Of a DNA stretch of 64,000 nucleotides, positions 18,128 through 26,088 are shown in pieces. Both the position numbers and the translations under genes were made by a program. The notes beneath the pieces are model-generated. The model saw only the letters and a program-made list of their open reading frames with translations, did not search any database and was not told the origin of the DNA. The DNA lies in NCBI GenBank assembly GCA_002840895.1, contig PHCZ01000005.1, forward strand, positions 1 to 64,000. Direction: 5' to 3'. Each line of letters opens with the position of its first letter. Within the stretch, counting starts at the first letter, position 1. Source of the DNA: Bacteroidetes bacterium HGW-Bacteroidetes-8 (GTDB lineage: Bacteria; Bacteroidota; Bacteroidia; Bacteroidales; UBA932).

Positions 18128-18143
18128 TAATTTAAAATATGTC

Positions 18144-18177
18144 CAAATTTAGCAATTAAGATTATTTAAATGGCAAT
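18144..18177 (-). promoter_or_regulatory. Putative promoter for the LytTR gene
   Basis: Minus-strand ATTG (18177-18174), a 22-nt spacer and TAAATTTG (18151-18144), 17 nt before the ATG at 18127. It overlaps the stop region of the LiaF-like gene, so the two genes may be separately transcribed. Confidence 0.45.
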
Positions 18178-18923
18178 TAACTCTTAATTTCTATTCCGCT
18201 GAACGACGCGTTTCCTCTTACAATTAGTTTAAATGTTGTGTCTGGAAGGTCGATGTGTCTGTAGCGTTTGTCCTCTGTTCCGCTGAAAACTGAGTTTACG
18301 GCAGTTTTTACTGTCCAGTTGTAAGGTACAAATATCTCGATTCCTCCAAATGCACAATCTATATCTATAAAGGTTTCACCAGGTTCTATTGTGGTGTGTC
18401 TAAGGTCAAGAACTGTACCTCCGAATCTGTTTGACAACATAGCACCTTTAAATACAGGGTCAAGCACTATCTGCTTAACCGAGCTAAAGGAGTTGTTTGA
18501 TGTAACAAACCCATTCTCGTTGTTTACTGTCCCTTGCTGGGCCGGTTTGTTCCAGTGGTGTCCGTCGCAGCAGTTCCAGGCTTTTCTTGGGCGAACCAAG
18601 AGGATAACTCCAATAAGTACAAAGACCAAAGGCCAGAATGTTCTTACAGAGTAGTACTCGGTTGTAAAGAGATGTGGAAGAAGGAAAAATCCACCAACTC
18701 CAATTAGAATAAGCCCAGTGGTTGTCTGTCTTTTAATAAGAGAGAAGATACCAATTACAATCAATAGCATCTGCCAGGAGATCACTATCCTGTAGAGTGA
18801 GTGTTCAATCCATCCCAGGTTGCGTCCAAGGATAAAAATACCGGCCAAAATAAAAATTGCAGCAACGCCTATTCCGTGTATTGTTTCGCGGCGGGGGCTG
18901 CTCCCCTCATCAATAATTTTCAT
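18177..18923 (-). CDS. LiaF-like membrane protein
   Basis: 248 residues: four TM segments (about 15-37, 43-63, 67-86, 92-112), then a soluble C-terminal domain (about 125-248) with repeated beta strands: 'VFKGAMLSNRFGGTVLDLRHTTI', 'DIDCAFGGIEIFVPYNWTVKTAVNSVFSG', 'LIVRGNASFSGIEIKS'. This is the layout of LiaF-type proteins, membrane inhibitors or sensors of cell-envelope stress two-component systems in Firmicutes that are common with LytTR partners in Bacteroidota. It likely works with the adjacent LytTR regulator. A minus-strand TACTTTTG (18960-18953) precedes the ATG by 30 nt. Confidence 0.82.
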   Translation of the reverse strand: MKIIDEGSSPRRETIHGIGVAAIFILAGIFILGRNLGWIEHSLYRIVISWQMLLIVIGIFSLIKRQTTTGLILIGVGGFFLLPHLFTTEYYSVRTFWPLVFVLIGVILLVRPRKAWNCCDGHHWNKPAQQGTVNNENGFVTSNNSFSSVKQIVLDPVFKGAMLSNRFGGTVLDLRHTTIEPGETFIDIDCAFGGIEIFVPYNWTVKTAVNSVFSGTEDKRYRHIDLPDTTFKLIVRGNASFSGIEIKS

Positions 18924-19086
18924 ATCAAAAGTTGTTTTAAAAATTTATGGTGCAAAAGTATGCAGATGAACAACCGCCAGGAATAGAAAAACGGCTAAAT
19001 AACGTGAAAAATCGGTAAACCCGGGAATTTTCCCGATGAATACCTTTCAAAATTGGATTGAGTCGACCAATTTTTTAATCGTTATG

Positions 19087-19114
19087 CATAATAAAATTAT
19101 ACATAATAAAATTA
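19087..19114. repeat. 13-bp direct repeat upstream of padR
   Basis: CATAATAAAATTA occurs twice (19087-19099 and 19102-19114), offset by 15 bp, just upstream of the TACTTTTG -7 element of the PadR gene. It is a candidate operator for autoregulation. Confidence 0.5.
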
Positions 19115-19131
19115 GGTATTATAAAATTTAT

Positions 19132-19139
19132 TACTTTTG
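19132..19139 (+). promoter_or_regulatory. Putative -7 element of the padR operon
   Basis: TACTTTTG, matching TAnnTTTG, 36 nt before the ATG at 19176. No clear -33 TTTG is seen at the usual distance. Confidence 0.45.
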
Positions 19140-19175
19140 CAAAAGAACATTCATCATAACTAAAGATATTAAATT

Positions 19176-19523
19176 ATGTTTTCACAAGAGATTTTAAAAG
19201 GCACAATTAAACCTCTCATTATTAAATTGATTAAAGATGAGAGGAGAATGTATGGGTATCAGATTACTCAAAAGGTAAAAGAGCTGTCATCTCAAAAAAT
19301 AGTTATTACAGAGGGTGCACTTTATCCTGCATTGCATAAGTTGGTGGAGGAGGGAATTTTAATTACAGAGAGCGAATGGATAGGGAACAGAGAGAGGAAA
19401 TATTACTCACTTTCTGAATCGGGTAAAGAGACAGCACCTGCAAAACTTGAAGAGATAAGAGAGTCTATCTTAATGCTGGTACAATTATTTGATTTAAAAC
19501 CATTAGTTTATGATACTAAATGA
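19176..19523 (+). CDS. PadR-family transcriptional regulator
   Basis: 115-residue winged-helix protein: 'ILKGTIKPLIIKLIKDERRMYGYQITQKVKELSSQKIVITEGALYPALHKLVEEGILITESEWIGNRERKYYSLSESGKE' is a full PadR domain (helix-turn-helix plus wing), followed by a short C-terminal dimerisation helix. Such small PadR proteins are repressors, often of a membrane protein gene encoded in the same operon. Here the next gene overlaps by 14 nt (ATG at 19510) and codes for a multi-spanning membrane protein. A direct repeat before the promoter is a candidate binding site. Confidence 0.9.
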   Translation: MFSQEILKGTIKPLIIKLIKDERRMYGYQITQKVKELSSQKIVITEGALYPALHKLVEEGILITESEWIGNRERKYYSLSESGKETAPAKLEEIRESILMLVQLFDLKPLVYDTK

Positions 19524-20355
19524 ATTGCAAGTCAATAAGATCAAAGGGTATCTTAAAAATTGCAATATTGAGAACAGGTTGATTTTAGGAGATTTTCTGG
19601 ACCATCTGTGTTGTATGATTGAGCAAAATATGACAGAGGGGGCAACGTTTGATGACTCTCTGAAAAAAGCATTTTCTCACCTACCGGGAAGTGAGATAAA
19701 GTCTATTGAATTATTTACATTAAAACTATTGAATATGGAAACAAGATTCTCTTACCGAATATCTTTACCGGCAACAATTCCATTTGTATTATTTGGTCTG
19801 TTTTGGATGTTTTCAAATTCGGGTTTTAATGTCCCCGGGGTTATCCAAAATATTTTGCTATTATCTTCTGTCATCTCTATGTTTGCGCTATTAACAATTG
19901 GTTGGATAAAGGATTTTCCGCGATGGTCTTTCCCTGCTATCGGTTTTTGCTTACTATTCTCTCTTTTTTCTATGAATGTGGCTATTCCTAGCATTTCAGA
20001 TGATATTTTGGGGTTTTGGGCCTGGGTTCCATTAATAATTACACTTATAATAGCTCAAATTTTCAAACCGGGTGTTGAGCCGATTAAGAATGTAATAAAG
20101 AAATCACGGGAAGAGCTATTCCTTATAGTATATGCGCTATATGGATTTGCACCTTTCATTCTCTTAATGCTAAGTGACGAGATTCATACTAACTGGATGA
20201 TGCCGGTTGCTATACTCTCTACATTAATACTATCTGCTGGAAATTCTCTCTTTTTAAGTTGTGAAAGAAGAGTCTCAAGAGTACTCTCAGTCATTATTTC
20301 AGGGGTTTTAGCAGTAGTAATAACATTAACAGCCAGTTATTTATATTGGAAATAA
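19510..20355 (+). CDS. Multi-pass membrane protein paired with PadR
   Basis: 281 residues. A soluble N-terminal part of about 75 residues contains 'LGDFLDHLCCMIEQNMTEGATFDDSLKKAFSHL', a motif seen in many Bacteroidota proteins translationally coupled to PadR regulators. About seven predicted TM segments follow (near 82-100, 108-130, 136-155, 163-181, 198-216, 225-245, 258-279). The function is unknown; export or envelope-stress roles are usual guesses for PadR partners. Translation is coupled to padR by a 14-nt overlap. It is followed by a 340-nt non-coding stretch. Confidence 0.8.
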   Translation: MILNELQVNKIKGYLKNCNIENRLILGDFLDHLCCMIEQNMTEGATFDDSLKKAFSHLPGSEIKSIELFTLKLLNMETRFSYRISLPATIPFVLFGLFWMFSNSGFNVPGVIQNILLLSSVISMFALLTIGWIKDFPRWSFPAIGFCLLFSLFSMNVAIPSISDDILGFWAWVPLIITLIIAQIFKPGVEPIKNVIKKSREELFLIVYALYGFAPFILLMLSDEIHTNWMMPVAILSTLILSAGNSLFLSCERRVSRVLSVIISGVLAVVITLTASYLYWK

Positions 20356-20389
20356 GTCCTACTAAAGTTCTCCACATACACACGAAAAT

Positions 20390-20520
20390 TTTGTCCTAAC
20401 AGTATTCTGTGAAACAATCTAATTATAAGGTAGTTAGAAAACACATTTTGGTATTTTGTCAAATTGAAATTCTTATTCTACACATAGTCAGCTACTTACA
20501 CATAATACTGTTAGGACAAA
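20390..20520. repeat. 131-bp element with perfect 17-bp terminal inverted repeats
   Basis: TTTGTCCTAACAGTATT (20390-20406) and its exact reverse complement (20504-20520) bound a 131-bp AT-rich segment. With one mismatch the arms extend to 22 bp (20390-20411 and 20499-20520). Further weak pairing inside (around GGTAGTTAG / GCTACTTA) suggests an imperfect long hairpin. No coding capacity and no target-site duplication were seen. Together with the sequence up to the tRNA terminator it makes up the 20356-20695 gap. It could be a MITE-like element or a structured RNA or regulatory hairpin. Confidence 0.7.
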
Positions 20521-20661
20521 TCTTGTAATACTGCGTTTTAGCTAGGGAGGTTTTGCGTTTTTTGTGAGATTCTAAAGAATTGCATTTGATTATCTGCGCT
20601 TTGCAAAAAACCTGAGAGGTGTGGCGTTTAAGCACGTGGGGAACTTAAACAGTTAAAAACG

Positions 20662-20694
20662 AAAACTCCGGAATCTTTCGATCTCCGGAGTTTT
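20662..20694 (-). terminator. Terminator after tRNA-Asp
   Basis: AAAACTCCGGA (20662-20672) pairs with TCCGGAGTTTT (20684-20694). Read on the minus strand, the hairpin starts two nucleotides after the tRNA 3' end and finishes in a T-run. Confidence 0.8.
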
Positions 20695-20695
20695 G

Positions 20696-20769
20696 CGGTC
20701 TGGACGGGACTCGAACCCGCGACCCCATGCGTGACAGGCATGTATTCTAACCAACTGAACTACCAAACC
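20696..20769 (-). tRNA. tRNA-Asp (GTC)
   Basis: A 74-nt cloverleaf on the minus strand. The acceptor stem GGTTTGG pairs with CCAGACC (one T-G wobble), the discriminator is G, the D arm carries AGTTGGTT, the anticodon stem CATGC/GCATG holds loop CTGTCAC (anticodon GTC), and the T arm is GCGGG TTCGAGT CCCGT. No CCA is encoded. It lies 64 nt downstream of rsmD on the same strand and ends in a terminator. Confidence 0.96.
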
Positions 20770-20833
20770 TTGTTCCCTTTTGGGACTGCAAATATAGTCA
20801 CTATTTTCAAGAATGCAAAAAAACAAGATAATT

Positions 20834-21367
20834 TTATCGAAAAAGTGAGAAATGGACATTTCCATACTTTTTCTCCTTTATAAAATTTGGATGTTTATCG
20901 AAGTGAAATGAAGATGGATGTTCAAATATAAACAGTCCCTCCTCTTTGAGCAGAGATCTGGAGATAACTTTATCCGGAATAGTTGCAAGTCCCTCAATAT
21001 CATATGGAGGATCTGCGAAAATTATATCATATTTGAGGTGGCAGATGCTCAAGAAATCAAAGACGTTATGCCTGATTATATGCAAACCCTCAATTCCCAA
21101 TTTTGCCGAGGTGCTTTTAATAAAGTTGTAATGAAGTGAGTTCATCTCAACTGCTGTTATGCTTTTGCACCCTCGTGAGGCAAACTCAAAACTGATGCTT
21201 CCGGTCCCGGAGAAGAGATCCAGCAGCGATAACTCCTCAAAATCGTACATATTTGTCAATATGTTGAAAAGCCCCTCCTTGGCAAAATCAGTAGTTGGCC
21301 TTGCCGAAAAACCTTTTGGGGGAAGAATCTGCCTTCCTTTATACTCACCTCCGATAATTCTCATCAA
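20834..21367 (-). CDS. rsmD: 16S rRNA (guanine(966)-N2)-methyltransferase
   Basis: 177-residue SAM-dependent methyltransferase that modifies G966 of 16S rRNA during 30S assembly. It starts with the family signature 'MRIIGGEYKGRQILPP' (ATG at 21364 or 21367), then 'RPTTDFAKEGLFNIL', SAM motif I 'LLDLFSGTGSISFEFASRG', and the catalytic NPPY-like motif 'IIFADPPYDI' near residue 117. Full length. It lies last in a minus-strand series after the DUF3822 gene and the tandem solute-binding lipoprotein, and just before tRNA-Asp. Confidence 0.94.
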   Translation of the reverse strand: MMRIIGGEYKGRQILPPKGFSARPTTDFAKEGLFNILTNMYDFEELSLLDLFSGTGSISFEFASRGCKSITAVEMNSLHYNFIKSTSAKLGIEGLHIIRHNVFDFLSICHLKYDIIFADPPYDIEGLATIPDKVISRSLLKEEGLFIFEHPSSFHFDKHPNFIKEKKYGNVHFSLFR

Positions 21368-21376
21368 TCAAGTTGT

Positions 21377-22819
21377 TTATTGAAACCATTTTTTATAGAT
21401 AGCCTGGTAAGTTCCGTCCTGTTTTGCAGATTCAAGAGCGTTTTGCCACTGAGTTAGAACAGATACCGGAGTGTTTTTTGAAAAAGCTATGTAGTAGTCC
21501 GATGACATAAGTGAGTACGCAGGAACCACAGAGCTGTACTGATACCCTATCTCTTTAAGTATGTCGCCGAAAGTAACACCGGAGCAGACAAATGCAGCTA
21601 TCTCTCCATCCATCAGTTTTTTTGCCATAACTTTTGGGTCTGAATTGGAGACAAGGTTGTTAAAACCAAGACTTCTAAGATGTTGATCGGAAAACCAGGA
21701 GGTTACCGTTCCAACAGAAGGTAGTGCCTTTGCATTATCAATAGATGTAATTGTAACACCTGAACCGGCTTTGGTATACAACCAGGTAGTATTGGTTCCT
21801 ATTGGGCCAACCCATTGAAAAAGGTTTTGCCTTAAAGCGGTGCGGTCCATTGTGAATAGACATACATTCGGGTTGTTAAGAGCCAGTTCGTATCCGTTAC
21901 TCCAGTTGGAGAGTTTGATGTTCTCAAGTTGACCGGTTCTTTTCATTATCTCAAAGACAACATCTGTACCGAATCCTGTTATCTCTCCGTTGCTATTACG
22001 ATAGGTAAGTGGAGGGTACTGCTCAGTGTATATCTGTAGAATACCCGGGGAGTCTAGTGAATTCAAATACTCTTTAGTGAGAGCTCTTAACGTGCCATCT
22101 GCCTTAAGTGCGTCTATACTCTGTTGAAAGTGTCCAACCACATCATCCGGAACCTGTTTGTTAAAGGCAAGGTATAACAGATCTGTGCGAATGGTGTGCT
22201 TGTTGATAACAGAATAGATAGTTTTATTGAGCGATTTAAGAGCAGCCTCTGCAGTTAATCTATCACAAGGATAGAGGTCAATCTCTCCTTTGAGAAGCTT
22301 ATCAAAAGCGTTTACATTATCGCTACAGTAGGTAAAGTTGGTGAACCCCTCCTGTTTAAGATACTGTTCTATTGAGTAGTCTTTTACTACACCAATCTTA
22401 ATACCGCTACTCTTTGCGTCATCCAGAGAGTTAATTGTGTATACAGACGAGGGGGAGCTATAGAAATACCAATCCAGAGAGGCAATAGGCCCGGCCCATT
22501 TGAAGAGATCTCTTCTAACTGAGTTCAATACAGTCGAAAATAGAACTGCATTAGATGTACTCTGAGTTTTAGCATATCCTTCGCTCCAAGGAAGTATCTC
22601 TACCTCAAACGGAATATTCATTCTTTTGCATATCTCCATTAGCAGATCCGGAGCAACACCTTTTACTACAGAGTTTTCTACATAGTTAAGAGGCTTGTAC
22701 TCTTCTGAAATAAACTTAAAAGTGTAGGGGTATGCATCTGTAGTAGATTTTTCACATCCGGACAAAAGCAGAGCCAGTGCCATTAGCACTATGCCCATTA
22801 AATGAGAGCTCTTTTTCAT
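21377..22819 (-). CDS. Lipoprotein with two tandem SBP_bac_3 domains
   Basis: About 480 residues from the ATG at 22819 (MKKSSHLMG). Signal peptide with lipobox LLLSGC. Two solute-binding domains of the amino-acid type follow: the first about 30-260 ('DLLMEICKRMNIPFEVEILPWSEGYAKTQ'), the second about 262-480 ('TDVVFEIMKRTGQLENIKLSNWSNGYELAL'). The halves align with one another ('VLFSTVLNSVRRDLFKWAGPI' versus 'CLFTMDRTALRQNLFQWVGPI'), so an internal duplication is visible. No ABC permease or ATPase is nearby. It may be an orphan binding or sensory lipoprotein rather than a transport component. Confidence 0.88.
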   Translation of the reverse strand: MKKSSHLMGIVLMALALLLSGCEKSTTDAYPYTFKFISEEYKPLNYVENSVVKGVAPDLLMEICKRMNIPFEVEILPWSEGYAKTQSTSNAVLFSTVLNSVRRDLFKWAGPIASLDWYFYSSPSSVYTINSLDDAKSSGIKIGVVKDYSIEQYLKQEGFTNFTYCSDNVNAFDKLLKGEIDLYPCDRLTAEAALKSLNKTIYSVINKHTIRTDLLYLAFNKQVPDDVVGHFQQSIDALKADGTLRALTKEYLNSLDSPGILQIYTEQYPPLTYRNSNGEITGFGTDVVFEIMKRTGQLENIKLSNWSNGYELALNNPNVCLFTMDRTALRQNLFQWVGPIGTNTTWLYTKAGSGVTITSIDNAKALPSVGTVTSWFSDQHLRSLGFNNLVSNSDPKVMAKKLMDGEIAAFVCSGVTFGDILKEIGYQYSSVVPAYSLMSSDYYIAFSKNTPVSVLTQWQNALESAKQDGTYQAIYKKWFQ

Positions 22820-22855
22820 ATTATCTAAATTTAAGTAGAATAATCCCAATAGGGA

Positions 22856-23668
22856 CTATAATTCAAACAGAAGCGATGAGTATTTTAATTCAGAAAACTG
22901 GTCCGGGAGTGGTATCTCGGGGTTTCTAAAATATTTAATCTTAGAGAAATATTTCGCAATATCAAAAATCTCCAGATCACGTATATTGCCGCTGATGTAA
23001 ACAGTTGTTGTATCTGGATTAAACTGAACCTCTTTAAGTGCCAGAAGAAGAAAGTAGAGGGCAGAGTTGAAATGAAAGGCAGGGAATGAATTGCAGAAGA
23101 TGATCTTGTCACCCTCAGCGGCTGTTATTGAGACAACCCCTTTGATAAAATTAAAGGAGATCTTATTGTACTCTTCAAAAAGAGGAAGATAGGTAAGGTG
23201 GCAAAAGACAGATGGGTAAAGGTTAAAATCCGGCTGGTACTCCTTGACCATATTCAGGAAAGTACTGTTCACCGCAAAAAGGATAACCATATTCTCTTTG
23301 ATAACCCGAACTGTATTTATCTCGTCCAGATCGTCCAGCTTATGAAGTTTGGTAAGTACTTTAATCTCCTCACCTTTTTTGTGTAGTTTGGCAGGAATTG
23401 CAGAGTACTTCTCTGTATTATAAATAACATTAACTCTGCTGAACTTACTTCTCAACAGTGGCAGAGTGGCAAAGAGGTCTGAGCACTTCTTCACATAAGA
23501 GTCCATATCCTCTACATCCATTAAGAATTCAGATGAGTAGAGGAAAAGAAGGCTCTTCTGTTTTTCGTCTGTAACCGAAAAAGAAAATCCATTCAAGTCA
23601 GCTTGAATGGATAGTCTGTAATCAGTTGTCTTTCCCAGCTGAGGCTGACTATTGACAATAATAGGCAT
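22856..23668 (-). CDS. DUF3822 family protein
   Basis: 270-residue cytoplasmic protein with no signal peptide. The start 'DYRLSIQADLNGFSFSVTDEKQKSLLFL' and the end 'TTTVYISGNIRDLEIFDIAKYFSKIKYF' match the DUF3822 family, an actin-like ATPase-fold group restricted to Bacteroidota that usually lies next to rsmD. The function is unknown. It sits between a conserved hypothetical gene (5 nt gap) and the tandem solute-binding lipoprotein. Confidence 0.85.
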   Translation of the reverse strand: MPIIVNSQPQLGKTTDYRLSIQADLNGFSFSVTDEKQKSLLFLYSSEFLMDVEDMDSYVKKCSDLFATLPLLRSKFSRVNVIYNTEKYSAIPAKLHKKGEEIKVLTKLHKLDDLDEINTVRVIKENMVILFAVNSTFLNMVKEYQPDFNLYPSVFCHLTYLPLFEEYNKISFNFIKGVVSITAAEGDKIIFCNSFPAFHFNSALYFLLLALKEVQFNPDTTTVYISGNIRDLEIFDIAKYFSKIKYFRNPEIPLPDQFSELKYSSLLFEL

Positions 23669-23673
23669 AATAT

Positions 23674-24279
23674 TTATTCCCAGTTACCTGCGTTGTTGTT
23701 TGGTGCATCAATGCTACCAACTTTAAGACCCGGGTAACGACCCTGAAGGTCTCTGTCTGCATTTAAGTTTACAATAAGTTGTCTCTCCAGACCCTGAAGT
23801 AGAAAGTCAAATGGAGCACCTGCCTCAAATAGAGGAACATCTACTCCGGACACCTTAGCTATGATAGCTTTCATAACAATCTTCTTTCCGCCGCTGAATG
23901 GGATATAGGCTATTGAATCTACAATAAAGCCAGGTTTCTTGAGCAATGTGTCTCTTACAGCAATTTTAATACTGTCGCGGAACACCTTTTTTTGTGCAAC
24001 AGCAACTGAGTCATCCATAGAACCGATTTGTCTAACTATTGTAATCTCTCCGTTTTTGTAGAAATCTATGAGAGTGTCCAGATCGCTTGTAAATTTATTG
24101 AATCTGGATTTGTATGCAACCTGAAGGGTTCTGATATCCTTTAACCTTTCGACACAAACGTTTTCTCTTATTTTTCTCTGTTTTTCAAAAATTACCGGTT
24201 GCTGAACGCTGCGGTAGATAAGATAGCCTAAAACAATTATTATTAAAGGCATTACAACAATTATTAAGATCTTTTTCAT
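23674..24279 (-). CDS. Conserved membrane-anchored hypothetical protein
   Basis: 201 residues. One N-terminal TM segment (about 3-24, 'ILIIVVMPLIIIVLGYLIYRSV') is followed by a soluble domain with 'ENVCVERLKDIRTLQVAYKSRFNKFTSDLDTLIDFYKNG', resembling the N-terminal region of type IV pilin-like or periplasmic proteins, and a C-terminal 'RYPGLKVGSIDAPNNNAGNWE'. I do not recognise a named family. It is first of the minus-strand set 24279-20696 and has its own promoter, overlapping that of nrnA. Confidence 0.8.
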   Translation of the reverse strand: MKKILIIVVMPLIIIVLGYLIYRSVQQPVIFEKQRKIRENVCVERLKDIRTLQVAYKSRFNKFTSDLDTLIDFYKNGEITIVRQIGSMDDSVAVAQKKVFRDSIKIAVRDTLLKKPGFIVDSIAYIPFSGGKKIVMKAIIAKVSGVDVPLFEAGAPFDFLLQGLERQLIVNLNADRDLQGRYPGLKVGSIDAPNNNAGNWE

Positions 24280-24347
24280 TGTTTATTATAGAATTTATAT
24301 TAGTCTCTCTTTATCTATGATATATGCGCTTTGCGCAATAAGTTCCA

Positions 24348-24379
24348 CAAAAGTAAAATAAATATTTAGACCCCGCAAT
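24348..24379 (-). promoter_or_regulatory. Promoter for the DUF3822/rsmD gene set
   Basis: Minus-strand ATTG (24379-24376), a 20-nt spacer and TACTTTTG (24355-24348). Its -33 side interleaves with the plus-strand nrnA promoter. Confidence 0.55.
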
Positions 24380-24396
24380 ATATTTTCCTATTTTTG
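24365..24396 (+). promoter_or_regulatory. Promoter for nrnA
   Basis: TTTA (24365-24368), a 20-nt spacer and TATTTTTG (24389-24396), 16 nt before the ATG at 24413. Confidence 0.55.
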
Positions 24397-24412
24397 TCCT
24401 AATTATTTTAAT

Positions 24413-25465
24413 ATGAACGGATACATAAATGCATTGGAGGCAGAAGGGTTTAAGGCATTAATTGACTCTAGCCGTAACATACTTATTATCAGTCATACTA
24501 ACCCGGACGGAGACGCTGTAGGGTCGGTTGTCGCTATGAGAAATTACCTGCAATCTAAGGGGGTCTTCTCAACCATTGTACTGCCAAATGACTACCCCGA
24601 TTATCTGGAGTTTCTCGATGACAGGGAGAAGATTCTCATATATAAAAAAGATCCCCAAAAGATTATCAATCTTGCAGATAGTAGTGATCTTATAATAGCT
24701 TTGGATTTTAATCAATTGCAAAGAGTTGACGAACTTGAAGCCCATATTCTGGATTCCGGGGCGAAGAGGGTACTCATAGATCACCACCCTTCGCCTGATT
24801 GCGATAACTTTAACCTGATTATCTCAAACACAGATGTCTCCTCTACCTGTGAACTCCTCTACTGGCTTATATTGACTCTCGAGGAGGAGGTTTCAAAGAT
24901 TGACACTTCGGTCGCAACTCCACTCTATGTAGGTATGATGACAGATACCAACAATTTTTCTAACTCAGTTAATAGTGCCACCTTTAAGATGGCATCAGAT
25001 ATTCTCTCTACCGGAGTAGATAAAGAATCTCTTCAGCATAAGGTCTTTGGTGGGTTTTCTCAAAAAAGGATGAGGTTAATGGGACATATTCTGCTCAATA
25101 AAATGGTGATAATAGAGAAGTTTGGTGCAGGATATATTACCATTTCAAAAGAGGAGCAAAAGCTCTACGACTTTAGTGAGGGAGATGCAGAGGGTTTTGT
25201 AAACCTTCCCCTAAACATAAAAGAGGTAAATATCTCTGCACTCTTTACCGAGCGTGACGGGCAGATACGAGTCTCACTCAGGTCTGTAGATGATTTTTCT
25301 GTCAATAAATTTTCCAGACTACACTTCAATGGTGGTGGCCACGAGAGGGCTGCCGGAGGGAAGTTATTTATAAATTTTGACGAGGTTGGCTCATTTTTTG
25401 AAAGAGCTCTGGAGCAGAGTTTTCAAAAGTGTAAAGGGGCTGACGGACCAGCAGAAGAGAGATAA
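24413..25465 (+). CDS. nrnA: DHH phosphoesterase, NrnA-like (oligoribonuclease / pAp phosphatase)
   Basis: 350-residue DHH/DHHA1 protein that degrades nano-RNA to mononucleotides and dephosphorylates pAp. Motif I is 'ISHTNPDGDAVGS' near residue 27, 'IIALDFNQLQRV' near 98, the DHH motif 'VLIDHHPSPDCDN' near 121, 'YVGMMTDTNNFSNS' near 168, and the DHHA1 signature 'FNGGGHERAAGG' near 306. All Mn-binding residues are visible. It is the first gene of a short plus-strand set with two FKBP lipoproteins (10 nt gap). Confidence 0.9.
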   Translation: MNGYINALEAEGFKALIDSSRNILIISHTNPDGDAVGSVVAMRNYLQSKGVFSTIVLPNDYPDYLEFLDDREKILIYKKDPQKIINLADSSDLIIALDFNQLQRVDELEAHILDSGAKRVLIDHHPSPDCDNFNLIISNTDVSSTCELLYWLILTLEEEVSKIDTSVATPLYVGMMTDTNNFSNSVNSATFKMASDILSTGVDKESLQHKVFGGFSQKRMRLMGHILLNKMVIIEKFGAGYITISKEEQKLYDFSEGDAEGFVNLPLNIKEVNISALFTERDGQIRVSLRSVDDFSVNKFSRLHFNGGGHERAAGGKLFINFDEVGSFFERALEQSFQKCKGADGPAEER

Positions 25466-25475
25466 ACAGTAAGAA

Positions 25476-26015
25476 ATGAAGATAAAAAATATGAGGCTTA
25501 CATTATTGATAGCGTTAATTCTCTTTTTTATACCTCTCTCCTGTGCAAAAGAGGAGCAACTCAATCTTATGAGCCAGCAGGAGTCTGCAATTGATAAATA
25601 TGTAAATACCCTTACAAATTCCGGAGTTGTGGTTGAAGATGGTGTGTGGAGGGTGGTAATGGAGGAGGGGAGCGGCACAACAGAGGCTGTTGCAGGCGAC
25701 TCTTTATTAATCAATTATGCAGCATATATTTTCAACTCCGGTAAAGGAGATCTTTACGATACCAATGTTAAGAGCGTGGCCAACGAGGCGGGTTTAGAGA
25801 TGGATTTTGACCTTCTGCAGCCGAGATGGGTAGTCGTAGGAAAAGGTAAACTTCTTACAGGTATGGATAGGGGGCTAATCTCAGTCAAAAAGGGAGAGAG
25901 ATGTTATGTTATATTCTCTGCCAGGCACGGTTTTGGTAATACCCAAATTGGTCTAGTTCCCAAAATGTCACCTCTTCTTATTGAGGTTTGGGTAGTAGAT
26001 GTGAAAAAGAATTAA
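25476..26015 (+). CDS. FKBP-type peptidyl-prolyl isomerase lipoprotein
   Basis: 179-residue lipoprotein with signal peptide 'MRLTLLIALILFFIPLSC' (lipobox PLSC). The remainder is an FKBP domain: 'AGDSLLINYAAYIFNSGKGDLYDTN', 'LLTGMDRGLISVKKGERCYVIFSARHGFGN', 'MSPLLIEVWVVDV'. It resembles the gliding-associated GldI-like group of Bacteroidota periplasmic foldases, but gliding is not implied here. It probably assists folding of envelope proteins. The next gene is a second, longer FKBP lipoprotein with its own -7 element. Confidence 0.88.
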   Translation: MKIKNMRLTLLIALILFFIPLSCAKEEQLNLMSQQESAIDKYVNTLTNSGVVVEDGVWRVVMEEGSGTTEAVAGDSLLINYAAYIFNSGKGDLYDTNVKSVANEAGLEMDFDLLQPRWVVVGKGKLLTGMDRGLISVKKGERCYVIFSARHGFGNTQIGLVPKMSPLLIEVWVVDVKKN

Positions 26016-26022
26016 TTTTTTC

Positions 26023-26030
26023 TAACTTTG
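26023..26030 (+). promoter_or_regulatory. Putative -7 element that decides the start of the second FKBP gene
   Basis: TAACTTTG matches TAnnTTTG. The expected transcript start (about 26036) lies past the frame's first start codon at 26032, so the ATG at 26089 is favoured. Confidence 0.45.
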
Positions 26031-26088
26031 TATGTTTTTGCACAGACTCATAATGAATATTAACAGCTACCAAGAAATAATTTTACGA

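Noticed and set aside
24389-24402. TTTGTCCTAA near nrnA resembling the arms of the 131-bp element
   Set aside because: Only 10 bp match, overlapping the nrnA -7 element, and no second arm nearby; taken as chance.
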